Shown here: piece by piece, positions 30,621-38,671 of the stretch
How the letters are laid out: each line of letters starts with the position of its first letter
Position numbering within the stretch: position 1 is the stretch's first letter
NCBI RefSeq assembly: GCF_014235785.1
Contig: NZ_CP060137.1
Location: 434,001-498,000 of the forward strand
Length of the DNA: 64,000 nucleotides
From: Bacillus sp. PAMC26568
GTDB lineage: Bacteria > Bacillota > Bacilli > Bacillales > Bacillaceae
Reading direction: 5' to 3'
The notes under the pieces: generated by a model
Told to the model about the DNA's origin: nothing
Database searches by the model: none
The model's input: the letters and a program-made list of their open reading frames with translations, nothing else
Translations under genes and position numbers: made by a program

Positions 30621-30682
30621 TCTGGGGACCGCAGGGGGGAGCTTCGAAAAACGCACGGTTCGCGCGTGTGACCCCCCTACCC
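30621..30682. other. Candidate cos site
   Basis: GGGGACCGCAGGGGGG...ACGCACGGTTCGCGCGTGTGACCCCCCTACCCC: opposing runs of G and C enclose a very GC-rich core (30651-30670) in otherwise AT-rich DNA, between the HNH and terminase small-subunit genes. This is the location and look of cohesive-end sites in HK97-type Gram-positive phages. The exact nick positions cannot be read from sequence alone. Confidence 0.65.
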
Positions 30683-30703
30683 CATTTTCTGGAGGTGATG
30701 CTG

Positions 30704-31090
30704 ATGGCATCTGGAAAAACTAAGCAGCCTTTGACAAAAGAACAGAGGATCGCGAAAGAGGAACGGCGATTAAAATCAATTTTCAAAGCGTTGCCTAAAG
30801 ATGTCATGAGCAGCGTTGATGGAATTATTAGACGTGCAGCATTTATGCGTGTCACACTGGAGGATATGGAAAGAGACTTAGATGAAAATGGTTTTACAGA
30901 ATTATTTAGCCAGTCCGAAAAGCTCGAACCATATGAAAGGGAACGCCCAGTTGCTCGTTTATATAATACGATGAATAAGAATTATCAAAGTATTGTAAAA
31001 CAATTATCTGACCAGGTTCCTAAGCCTAAAATTGACCCTAAAGTAAATAGTGATGGATTTGAAGAATTTGTTTCGGAGCGAGATATGTGA
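30704..31090 (+). CDS. Terminase small subunit
   Basis: 128 aa from ATG 30704, preceded by GGAGGTGATG. MASGKTKQPLTKEQRIAKEERRL, then a helical body typical of phage P27-family small terminase subunits. Its stop overlaps the GTG of the large subunit. It recognises the packaging site. Confidence 0.87.
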   Translation: MASGKTKQPLTKEQRIAKEERRLKSIFKALPKDVMSSVDGIIRRAAFMRVTLEDMERDLDENGFTELFSQSEKLEPYERERPVARLYNTMNKNYQSIVKQLSDQVPKPKIDPKVNSDGFEEFVSERDM

Positions 31091-32766
31091 TTAGGTACCC
31101 TCTTTCTTATAATCCAATTTTACATTACTGGGATCAAATTGAATCTGGTCAAATCATTGTAGGAGAAAAGATTAAAAGGATTTATCAGAAGCTGGCAGCT
31201 GACGTTCATGATACTACTCGTGAATACGAATACAGTCCTAAACGTGCCAATCATGCAATTGAGTTTATTGAAAACTTTTGCAAACACAGTAAAGGTAAAT
31301 GGGGCGGTAAAAGGATTGAATTAGAGCTGTGGCAACAAGCTTTTATTGCTGCATCATTTGGATTCATTCACAAGATTGATGGGACTAGACAATATAGAGA
31401 AGTATTACTGATTGTTGCCCGGAAAAATGGAAAATCAACATTTGGATCAGCTGTTTCTTTGTATTTAAAGATTGCTGATGGAGAACCAGGTTCTGAAGTA
31501 TATGCTGTCGCTACAAAAAAAGATCAGGCTAAAATCGTATGGCTTGATGCAAAGCGAATGGTGAAAAAATCACCTGCATTGCTCAAGCGAATTAAACCTC
31601 TGGTTTCTGAAATGGTCAGTGAGTGGAACGACAGTGTTTTTAAACCACTTGGGGCAGATAGTGAAACACTGGATGGATTGAATGTTCACGGAGCTATGAT
31701 GGATGAAATTCACGCTTGGAAAGATAAAAATCTTTATGATGTTGTAGTGGATGGAACATCTGCCAGGGAACAACCATTAATCTTTATGATTACAACTGCA
31801 GGTACTATTCGTGAATCAGTCTATGATATGAAGTATGAAGAAGCAGAAAGGTTGCTTCTTGGTTTTGATGATAAAGACGGATATAAAGATGATCGATTCT
31901 TACCAATCATATATGAGTTGGACAATCGCAATGAGTGGACAAATGAAAAGTATTGGGTAAAGGCCAATCCTGGACTAGGTACAATTAAGAGTATTGATCA
32001 ACTAAGAACAAAAGTGAATAAGGCTAAGGCAAACAATCTTCTGGTTAAAAACCTTTTAACAAAAGATTTTAACGTTCGGGAAACATCTACAGAATCATGG
32101 TTACCATTTGAAGATATTGTTAACGAAGAAACATTCGATATGGAGATGGTAAGAGGTTGTTATGCTGTCGGAGGCGTTGATTTATCTTCTACAACGGATT
32201 TGACTTGTGCGACACTGATAATGATGAAGCCAGGAAGTAATGTTAAATATGTATTGCAGCAATACTTCATGCCAGAAGGACATGCAGAGAAGAAGATTCA
32301 TGAAGATCGTGTTCCTTATGACATTTGGGAAGAACGTGGCCTTGTAACTTTTACAGAGGGCTTTAATGTGGACTATACAAAGGTAACAGAATGGTTCGGG
32401 AAAATGATCGATGATTACGATATTCATCCTTTATGGATAGGATACGATAGTTGGAATTCCCAATACTGGACCAATGAAATGAAAGATGCAGGGTATACCA
32501 TGAAGGAAGTGCGACAGGGTGCAAAAACTATGTCGCAGCCAATGAAACTTTTAGGTGGAGAATTGAAATCAAAAACAATTAATTATAATAATAACTCTGT
32601 TTTAAAATGGTGTCTTTCTAACACATCCATTAAAGCTGATGAGAACGAAAACATTCGTCCTGTAAAAGGTCTTAGTCAAAAACAAAGGATTGACGGTGCT
32701 GTAAGTCTTATTATCGCTTATGTTGTTCTTCAAGAAAATTATAGTGATTATATGGCAATGGTTTAA
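31087..32766 (+). CDS. Terminase large subunit
   Basis: 559 aa, GTG start. ATPase with Walker A ARKNGKST (about 111-118) and Walker B MMDE (about 204-207), then coupling motif ITTAGT and a nuclease domain starting GGVDLSSTTDLT (about 362-372). Terminase_1 type, used by HK97-like cos phages. It powers DNA translocation into the prohead and cuts the concatemer. Confidence 0.96.
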   Translation: MIRYPLSYNPILHYWDQIESGQIIVGEKIKRIYQKLAADVHDTTREYEYSPKRANHAIEFIENFCKHSKGKWGGKRIELELWQQAFIAASFGFIHKIDGTRQYREVLLIVARKNGKSTFGSAVSLYLKIADGEPGSEVYAVATKKDQAKIVWLDAKRMVKKSPALLKRIKPLVSEMVSEWNDSVFKPLGADSETLDGLNVHGAMMDEIHAWKDKNLYDVVVDGTSAREQPLIFMITTAGTIRESVYDMKYEEAERLLLGFDDKDGYKDDRFLPIIYELDNRNEWTNEKYWVKANPGLGTIKSIDQLRTKVNKAKANNLLVKNLLTKDFNVRETSTESWLPFEDIVNEETFDMEMVRGCYAVGGVDLSSTTDLTCATLIMMKPGSNVKYVLQQYFMPEGHAEKKIHEDRVPYDIWEERGLVTFTEGFNVDYTKVTEWFGKMIDDYDIHPLWIGYDSWNSQYWTNEMKDAGYTMKEVRQGAKTMSQPMKLLGGELKSKTINYNNNSVLKWCLSNTSIKADENENIRPVKGLSQKQRIDGAVSLIIAYVVLQENYSDYMAMV

Positions 32767-32818
32767 GTGTCCAATAAATGGATGCTTATTTTTTTATTAA
32801 TTAGAAGGAGGTGAGAAA

Positions 32819-34066
32819 TTGAGAAAAGAGAAACGATCAATTTGGGACAGGCTGTTTGGTCCGCCTCCTACAAGTCCACTGCCAGGAGAAACATCTTTTC
32901 AAATGATGTCAGGATATACGCCAGTATTCAGCAGGTTAGGAAGTGATCCATATACATCTGATGTTGTGAGAAGTGCCATTCACGCCATTGCAACTAATGC
33001 AGCCAAGCTACAGCCGAAACATGTTAGGCGAACAAGCGCGGGCATAGTACCTATAAACGGAAATATTTCTCGTCTCCTTAGTTTGCGACCTAATGAATTC
33101 ATTTCAGCTTTTGATTTTTATTATAAGATTGTCACTCAGTTGATGATTCATAACAATGCATTCGTATTTCTGAAGTATGATGATCGTGGTCAGCTTGAAG
33201 CTCTTTATCCTGTGGAAGCTAATCACTTGGAATTGGTTGAATCACAACGGCAGTTATTTATTAAATTTCAATTCCCGAATGGGAGAAAGATTACAGCGCC
33301 GTATGAGGATTTTGTTCATATCCGGAGGTTCTTTGCTCACTCAGATTTGTTTGGTGAATCAAATGCTGATGCTCTCATGCCTACATTGGAACTTGTTAAA
33401 ACAGCAGATGAAGGAATCATTAATGCTGTTAAATCATCAGCTTTTCTTAGAGGACTCTTGAAGTTTACTGGCATGTTGAAGGATGCGGACATTAGAGCTA
33501 ATAGGGATACTTTTGTTAAGGATTACCTTGATGTAACAAATAATGGTGGAATTGCTGCACTTGATAGTAAAGCAGAATATCAAGAATTGAAAAATGATCC
33601 TAAAATGGTTGACAGTAAGCAGCTTGAGCTTATTCAAGATAAAGTCTTTCGCTATTTCAATATCAATAAAGCAATTGTTACCAGTGATTACAAAGAAGAT
33701 CAATGGAATGCGTTTTATGAATCTGTTCTTGAACCTATTGCAATTCAGATGTCTCAGGAATTCACAGAGAAGTTATTCACCCGTGGTGAGCAAGGGACAG
33801 GCAATGAAATAATCTTTGAGGCTAATAGATTATCATATGCCTCTAATACAACTAAGATTGCCCTTCTTAGAGACTTAGCTCCTCTTGGGTTGTTTACTAT
33901 TAACGAAGGTCGTGAGGTCTTTAATATGGCACCTGTGGAAGGTGGAGACGAACGCATTAAGACACTCAACGTTGTAAATGCAGATAAGGCAGATGAGTAT
34001 CAATTAGGCAAGAAACCGAAAGGAGGTGAGACAGATGACAAAGAAGATGACGATGCCGAAGAGTGA
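32819..34066 (+). CDS. Portal protein, HK97 family
   Basis: 415 aa. TTG start, 8 bp after GGAGGTGAG. SIWDRLFGPPP opening, core YTSDVVRSAIHAIATNAAKL, NAFVFLKYDDRGQLEALYPV, and the C-terminal GLFTINEGREVFNMAPVEGGD. Forms the dodecameric channel at the capsid vertex. The last 32 bp overlap the protease gene. Confidence 0.95.
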   Translation: MRKEKRSIWDRLFGPPPTSPLPGETSFQMMSGYTPVFSRLGSDPYTSDVVRSAIHAIATNAAKLQPKHVRRTSAGIVPINGNISRLLSLRPNEFISAFDFYYKIVTQLMIHNNAFVFLKYDDRGQLEALYPVEANHLELVESQRQLFIKFQFPNGRKITAPYEDFVHIRRFFAHSDLFGESNADALMPTLELVKTADEGIINAVKSSAFLRGLLKFTGMLKDADIRANRDTFVKDYLDVTNNGGIAALDSKAEYQELKNDPKMVDSKQLELIQDKVFRYFNINKAIVTSDYKEDQWNAFYESVLEPIAIQMSQEFTEKLFTRGEQGTGNEIIFEANRLSYASNTTKIALLRDLAPLGLFTINEGREVFNMAPVEGGDERIKTLNVVNADKADEYQLGKKPKGGETDDKEDDDAEE

Positions 34067-34649
34067 GGTTCGCGGGATTAACGAATTGCCGCCTATTGAA
34101 CTTCGAGAGGATGACGATGGCAAACGGACAATCACAGGTTATGCGGTCAAATGGGAAATGAAGTCTCACCCGATGGGTTACTTTATGAGATTCAAAGAGC
34201 AGTTTAAAAAAGGTGCTTTCACAGAATCTCTTACAAAAGATGATCAGCGTGCATTGTGGAGTCATGACACATCAAAGGTACTTGGCCGGACAAAGAATGG
34301 AACGCTTAGACTTTATGAAGATGACATTGGCTTACGATTCGAGTTGGACCTTCCTAATAACACTCAGGGTAATGATGCCTATGAGTCCATTAAACGCGGT
34401 GATGTGGACGGAGTAAGCTTCGGTTTCCGAATGCGTAAGCAGGAGTGGGATGAATCAGATCCTGATAATGTTGTCCGTACTGTAATGCAAGCTGATCTAA
34501 TGGAAATTAGTCCAGTCGGTTTCCCTGCTTATCCAGATAGCCAAGTTGCTGCAAGAAGTGCTGATCCGTATCAATCATTTTTGGAAGAAAAAGAACAAAA
34601 AAATCTTGAAGAGAGGCGCCAACGCCTTATTCTTCTAACTCAATTATAG
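34035..34649 (+). CDS. Prohead protease, HK97 family (U35)
   Basis: 204 aa from ATG 34035 after AGGAGGTGAG. ITGYAVKWEMKSHPMGYFMRFKEQFKKGAF, ALWSHDTSKVLGRTKNGTLRL with the catalytic His, and DGVSFGFRMRKQEWDE with the catalytic Ser. It matures the prohead by removing the N-terminal arm of the capsid protein. Confidence 0.95.
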   Translation: MTKKMTMPKSEVRGINELPPIELREDDDGKRTITGYAVKWEMKSHPMGYFMRFKEQFKKGAFTESLTKDDQRALWSHDTSKVLGRTKNGTLRLYEDDIGLRFELDLPNNTQGNDAYESIKRGDVDGVSFGFRMRKQEWDESDPDNVVRTVMQADLMEISPVGFPAYPDSQVAARSADPYQSFLEEKEQKNLEERRQRLILLTQL

Positions 34650-34660
34650 GGGGAACTAAA

Positions 34661-35914
34661 ATGAACAAACGTTTAAAAGAAATTCTTGATCGTAAAGCTG
34701 CTATTGGAACTGAATTACGCTCTGAAAATCAAATTGATGAAGCTGCAATGAAAGCTTATGAAGATGAAATCAGAGAGCTTGACAAAGAAGCAGCTGAAAT
34801 TCGTGCTCGCTATGATCTAGCTGAAAAAATCAATGCGGGTAATGTAGAAGCTCGTCAGATTCCTAACCCTGCTGATCAACCACCAGCTTCTGAAAAGCCT
34901 GACCTTCGCAACATGAAGTGGGACGAAGCTTTTGCTACTAATGAATACCGTTCTGCATGGTTGAAAACAATGATCGGTGCTTCAATGTCTGCTGAAGAAC
35001 GCGAAGCAATGGATTATGTAAATGATGAGTACCGTGCATTCACACACAATACTGAAAATACACAAATCCTTATTCCGAAAACTGTTGCTGCTGGAATCTG
35101 GAAACGTGCTGAAGAGGAATATCCACTATGGGCTGATGTTCGTAAGTTCAATGTAAAAGGCAACCTTTCAATGATCAAATCTGCTGGAAACTCAGCTAAT
35201 GCTAAATGGTACGATGAAGAAGATGTTGTTGACACTGATCAACTTGGATTCGGTCAGCTTGACCTTACTGGATGTGAGCTTGCTAAGGCTGTTCAAGTTA
35301 CTTGGAAGCTTAAGAAAATGGGTCTTCAAGAATTTGAAGCTTACATTATCCGTGAAATTGGTGACCGTATGGGTATTGCACTTTCAACTGCTGTTTATGT
35401 TGGCCGCGGTAAGCCAGGAGCTGGAGACACGTTCAAACCTGAACCACGCGGTATTAAAACTGTTCTTGAAGCAGAAGCAAGCACTCCACAGGTTAAAGCT
35501 TATGCAGAGGCAGATGGTGTTAAATTCGCAGATCTTACTGGATTGATGGCAACTCTTCACTCTTCTTATGTGAATGGTGCAACGATTTATGCAAACAATG
35601 CAACAATCTGGAACACTCTTGCAAATATTGTGGACGGACAAGGCCGCCCGATGTTCATTGCTGATGTTCAAGCAGGTGGAGTTGGACGTATTCTTGGACG
35701 TTCAATCAAGCCGGATGCTGCCATTCCTGAAGGTGAAATTCTTGTTGGGAATGTTAACGCTGGCTATGTTGCAAATATCAATGAGGACATCACAATGTAC
35801 CGTGAAGATCATGTCCGTGAACGTCTAACTGACTACATGGGATATGCAATTGTGGATGGAGATGTCTTGGACAGCAAAGCATTTGTAATTCTTGAAATGA
35901 CTCCAACGGTTTAA
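34661..35914 (+). CDS. Major capsid protein, HK97 fold
   Basis: 417 aa. The first ~105 residues are a charged coiled coil (MNKRLKEILDRKAAIGTELR ... LDKEAAEIRARYDLAEKI), the delta domain removed by the protease. The remainder is the HK97 fold with LIPKTVAAGIWKRAEEEYPLWADVRKF and EFEAYIIREIGDRMG. Codon use is more biased than its neighbours, as expected for an abundant protein. Confidence 0.95.
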   Translation: MNKRLKEILDRKAAIGTELRSENQIDEAAMKAYEDEIRELDKEAAEIRARYDLAEKINAGNVEARQIPNPADQPPASEKPDLRNMKWDEAFATNEYRSAWLKTMIGASMSAEEREAMDYVNDEYRAFTHNTENTQILIPKTVAAGIWKRAEEEYPLWADVRKFNVKGNLSMIKSAGNSANAKWYDEEDVVDTDQLGFGQLDLTGCELAKAVQVTWKLKKMGLQEFEAYIIREIGDRMGIALSTAVYVGRGKPGAGDTFKPEPRGIKTVLEAEASTPQVKAYAEADGVKFADLTGLMATLHSSYVNGATIYANNATIWNTLANIVDGQGRPMFIADVQAGGVGRILGRSIKPDAAIPEGEILVGNVNAGYVANINEDITMYREDHVRERLTDYMGYAIVDGDVLDSKAFVILEMTPTV

Positions 35915-35932
35915 TGAAAGGGGGTAAATAAC

Positions 35933-36190
35933 TTGTATAAAGTTATTAAAAAATTCCATGATAAAGACCGAGATGAAGTTTATAACAAAGGTGATCTGTA
36001 TGTGCATGAAGATGCTGAACGGATCGCCTTTTTGATTGAGAAAAATTTGCTTAATGATACTGAAGAACCTAAAGGTGAGTTTCCAAAACATACTGGAGGC
36101 GGTTGGTATGAACTTGCTGATGGATCTAAGGTGCAAGGTAAGGAAGAAGCAATTGCCGCCATGAATGATATTGAAAATCGAGGTGAGTAG
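35933..36190 (+). CDS. Small head-module protein, 85 aa
   Basis: TTG start after GAAAGGGGGT. MYKVIKKFHDKDRDEVYNKGDLYVHEDAERIAFLIEKNLL, then an acidic/Gly segment and GGGWYELADGSKVQGKEEAI. A conserved type of protein between capsid and connector genes; function unknown. Confidence 0.75.
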   Translation: MYKVIKKFHDKDRDEVYNKGDLYVHEDAERIAFLIEKNLLNDTEEPKGEFPKHTGGGWYELADGSKVQGKEEAIAAMNDIENRGE

Positions 36191-36192
36191 TT

Positions 36193-36483
36193 ATGCTCCC
36201 CGATGTAAAGACAGCTTTGCGAATTACCAATGCAGCATTTGATTCTGAGATTGAAGACCTTATTGCAGCCGCCCGGCACGATTTAACTCTGTCGGGTGTT
36301 TCGCAAGGGATAGCTAATGCGGTTGAAAATGTAGATCCTCTTATTAAAAGAGCCATCATCACCTATTGCAAAGCTAATTTCGGGTATGACAATCCAGATG
36401 CTGACCGGTTCACAGCTTCCTATAACATGCTTAAGTCACATTTAAGCCTGGCAGGTGATTATAAACATGTCCCGGTGGAGTGA
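36193..36483 (+). CDS. Head-tail connector protein (gp6-like)
   Basis: 96 aa. LPDVKTALRITNAAFDSEIEDLIAAARHDL and VDPLIKRAIITYCKANFGYDNPDADRF match the HK97 gp6 / SPP1 gp15 adaptor family that forms a ring below the portal. Confidence 0.88.
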   Translation: MLPDVKTALRITNAAFDSEIEDLIAAARHDLTLSGVSQGIANAVENVDPLIKRAIITYCKANFGYDNPDADRFTASYNMLKSHLSLAGDYKHVPVE

Positions 36484-36784
36484 TGTTATTAATCTATTGA
36501 TATTGGAAGAAGGAAGTAACGAGAACGGATTTCCTGTCACTGTGGAAAAAAGCAGATTAACTGTTTTTGCAAACAGGAAAAGCGTGAGAAGCAATGAGTT
36601 TTATTTAGCTGCACAGAGTGGCTATTCACTTGAGTTAATGTTTGAGGTCCGTTCTGCTGATTATAATTCTGAATCACATTTAGATTTTGAAGGAAAGAAG
36701 TATGAAATAGTTCGGACTTACAACAAAGGTGAATTGACAGAGTTAATTTGTCAATCGTATGGCGAAGATGAGGTGATTGAATGA
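36467..36784 (+). CDS. Head closure protein (SPP1 gp16-like)
   Basis: 105 aa from ATG 36467, overlapping the connector gene by 17 bp, with AGGTGAT 8 bp upstream. Beta-rich: LTVFANRKSVRSNEFYLAAQSGYSLELMFEVRSADY ... EGKKYEIVRTYNKG. It is placed where the head-closure (stopper) protein is expected. Confidence 0.8.
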   Translation: MSRWSDVINLLILEEGSNENGFPVTVEKSRLTVFANRKSVRSNEFYLAAQSGYSLELMFEVRSADYNSESHLDFEGKKYEIVRTYNKGELTELICQSYGEDEVIE

Positions 36785-37137
36785 GTGTCCAATTAGACGG
36801 AATGGCTCAATTGATGCAGCGCATTAGCCAGCTAGAAAGAAATGTGGAACCTGCTAAAAAGAAAGCTCTTGAAAAGGCTGGAAACTATTTAGCTAATAAG
36901 ATTGAGCCGAAAGTTCCTGTGTTGACTCGTCAGCTTCAATCCACACTTCGCGTCTCACCTGTGAAGGATAATCGAATTGAGGTTGGTCACAGTCCGGACG
37001 ATTTCAAGAGTTATCTTGTGGAATATGGTACATCCAAGATGGCTGCTCAACCTTATTTTGAGCCAGCTGTTAACGCTGAGAAGGATAATGTAACTAATAT
37101 ATTATCCAGTTCTCTTCGAGAGGATTTAGACTTGTGA
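36781..37137 (+). CDS. HK97 gp10-family neck/tail protein
   Basis: 118 aa. MSVQLDGMAQLMQRISQLERN, KKKALEKAGNYLANKIEPKVPVLTRQLQSTLRV and VEYGTSKMAAQPYFEPAV are typical of the HK97 gp10 family, which links tail terminator and neck. ATGA overlap on its left. Confidence 0.9.
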   Translation: MSVQLDGMAQLMQRISQLERNVEPAKKKALEKAGNYLANKIEPKVPVLTRQLQSTLRVSPVKDNRIEVGHSPDDFKSYLVEYGTSKMAAQPYFEPAVNAEKDNVTNILSSSLREDLDL

Positions 37138-37460
37138 ATGTGCTCATATTAAACGCCCTCAGTAATGTTGGAGTTCCTGTAGCATTTCAAAGTTATAGGG
37201 GTAAAAGCAAAACATATATCACTTTCTTCATTGCCGGTGAAGGTCCTGCTTTACATGCTGACAATAAAGAAGTAAAGACCTGGTATTTGATTCAAGTTGA
37301 TATATGGTCTAAAACGGACTATACGAATTTAGCAAAAACTGTGAAAGAAAAAATGAAGCTTGCAGGTTTCCGCAGATCATCTTCTCAGGATCTATATGAG
37401 AATGACACAGAAATTTATCACAAGGCCATGAGGTTTTATTATTCAAGCACTCCTGAATGA
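37134..37460 (+). CDS. Tail terminator / completion protein
   Basis: 108 aa, GTG start overlapping the gp10-like stop. VPVAFQSYRGKSKTYITFFIAGEGPALHADNKEVKTWYLIQVDIWSK is the usual beta-sheet of the tail completion family (SPP1 gp17 / lambda gpU type). Confidence 0.85.
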   Translation: MNVLILNALSNVGVPVAFQSYRGKSKTYITFFIAGEGPALHADNKEVKTWYLIQVDIWSKTDYTNLAKTVKEKMKLAGFRRSSSQDLYENDTEIYHKAMRFYYSSTPE

Positions 37461-37502
37461 AGGAGTGTTTTTTAATGCTTAAAAACAGGGAGGAATTATT
37501 CA

Positions 37503-38075
37503 ATGGGAGTTACTGTTGGATTAGAAAAAATTCATGTAGCAAAATTACTTACTGATACAGACACTGCCGCAACTTATGAAGTGCCGGAGAAACTTGCAGA
37601 AGCTCTTACAGCAACTATTACAAGAAATAGCACGACAAACACTTTGTATGCTGATAACAAAGCATCTGAAACTGTTACAAAAACAGGTTCAACAACTGTG
37701 GAAATCGGAATTGATCAGCTATCCACTGAAATGGAAGCTCTTTTATTGGGTCATACAGTTAATGCTGATGGTGTAATTGTGAAAAACAAAGATGACGTTG
37801 CTCCTTATGTGGCATTAGGTTTCAGTGGAACTCAGTCAGATGGAAAAGAAAAGTTAATATGGCTTTTTAAAGGGAAGTTCCAGCCGCCAGCTTCAAACTA
37901 TACAACTCAGGGAGAAAATATTGAATTTCAAACTCCTACTCTTTCAGGAACTTTTATCAATAGGGATTTCGATGGACTTTCAGAAGCTTCAGTAAATACT
38001 GGGGATGCAGGTGTAAATGCTGCGGTTGTAACTGGATGGTTTACTGAAGTATACGAAGAACCTGTAACACCTTAA
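37503..38075 (+). CDS. Major tail protein
   Basis: 190 aa. GVTVGLEKIHVAKLLTDTDTAATYEVPEKLAEALTATITR ... LYADNKASETVTKTGSTTVEIGIDQLS matches the phi13-type major tail tube family. Its gene ends at a terminator, and codon use again suggests high expression. Confidence 0.92.
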   Translation: MGVTVGLEKIHVAKLLTDTDTAATYEVPEKLAEALTATITRNSTTNTLYADNKASETVTKTGSTTVEIGIDQLSTEMEALLLGHTVNADGVIVKNKDDVAPYVALGFSGTQSDGKEKLIWLFKGKFQPPASNYTTQGENIEFQTPTLSGTFINRDFDGLSEASVNTGDAGVNAAVVTGWFTEVYEEPVTP

Positions 38076-38087
38076 TTAAAAATTTTT

Positions 38088-38114
38088 AGAGCCTGAAAGT
38101 ATTGGGCTCTTTTT
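38088..38114 (+). terminator. Terminator after major tail protein
   Basis: AGAGCC / GGGCTCT stem with a 10-nt loop and TTTTT. It probably lowers transcription of downstream tail genes relative to the tube protein. Confidence 0.75.
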
Positions 38115-38162
38115 ATATGCTCTAATGAGCGCCGAAATTATATATTTTCAGGAGGATCATAT

Positions 38163-38486
38163 ATGAAATTAAATTTAGTCATTAACGGCGAAACAAAAAC
38201 ATTTGTTTATGATTTTATTCCAGCGAGAGTCTACCGTCAAATGCTTGAAATGCAAGCAAGAGAAAATTTTGATTTTAATAAAATGAGCCCTGAAGAGTAT
38301 GATGAAGTAATAACAATTATCTGCAAAACTTATGGTGATAAATTTACAATAGATGAGTTTTACGATGGTCTAGCAGTAGATGATTTTGATAAAACAATTG
38401 TCACTTTTATTAATTTAGTCGCAGCTAAAAAGAGCCACGTTTCTAAAAATGGTGAAGAGTCGGGAAAGCCTCAGGCCAACTCCTAA
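38163..38486 (+). CDS. Tail assembly chaperone gpG-like
   Basis: 107 aa. MKLNLVINGETKTFVYDFIPARVYRQMLEMQA ... DEVITIICKTYGDKFTIDEFYDGLAVDDFDKTIVTFI. Small gene between tail tube and tape measure, the classical position of the chaperone. A slippery heptamer near its 3' end lets part of the ribosomes make a longer gpGT-type product (38163-38659, about 165 aa). Confidence 0.9.
   Translation: MKLNLVINGETKTFVYDFIPARVYRQMLEMQARENFDFNKMSPEEYDEVITIICKTYGDKFTIDEFYDGLAVDDFDKTIVTFINLVAAKKSHVSKNGEESGKPQANS
38462..38468 (+). other. Programmed -1 frameshift site GGGAAAG
   Basis: The heptamer is in the right phase (tcG GGA AAG in the gpG frame) for simultaneous slippage to GGG AAA. The -1 frame is then open for 63 codons to TAG at 38657-38659, just before the tape measure gene. 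This is the lambda G/GT arrangement. Confidence 0.9.
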
Positions 38487-38659
38487 CATTCAAGGAGTTA
38501 TATCAAAACTTAAAGCAGCATTACAAAGATCTTCTTAAAAATGGATGGACACTCAATCAAATTGATGAGATGGACATCCATTTTTATTTTGAATTATTAG
38601 CTGATGAAGTGCCTTCTAAGCCCACAGTTAAAATGGGCTTCATCGATGACATATTCTAG
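38468..38659 (+). CDS. Tail assembly chaperone T extension (-1 frame)
   Basis: 63 codons read only after the -1 shift; no start codon or ribosome site of its own. It begins ASGQLLTFKELYQNLKQHYK and ends VKMGFIDDIF. The fused product is thought to coat the tape measure protein during tail assembly. Confidence 0.85.
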   Translation, partial: ASGQLLTFKELYQNLKQHYKDLLKNGWTLNQIDEMDIHFYFELLADEVPSKPTVKMGFIDDIF

Positions 38660-38671
38660 GGAGGTGAGAGC

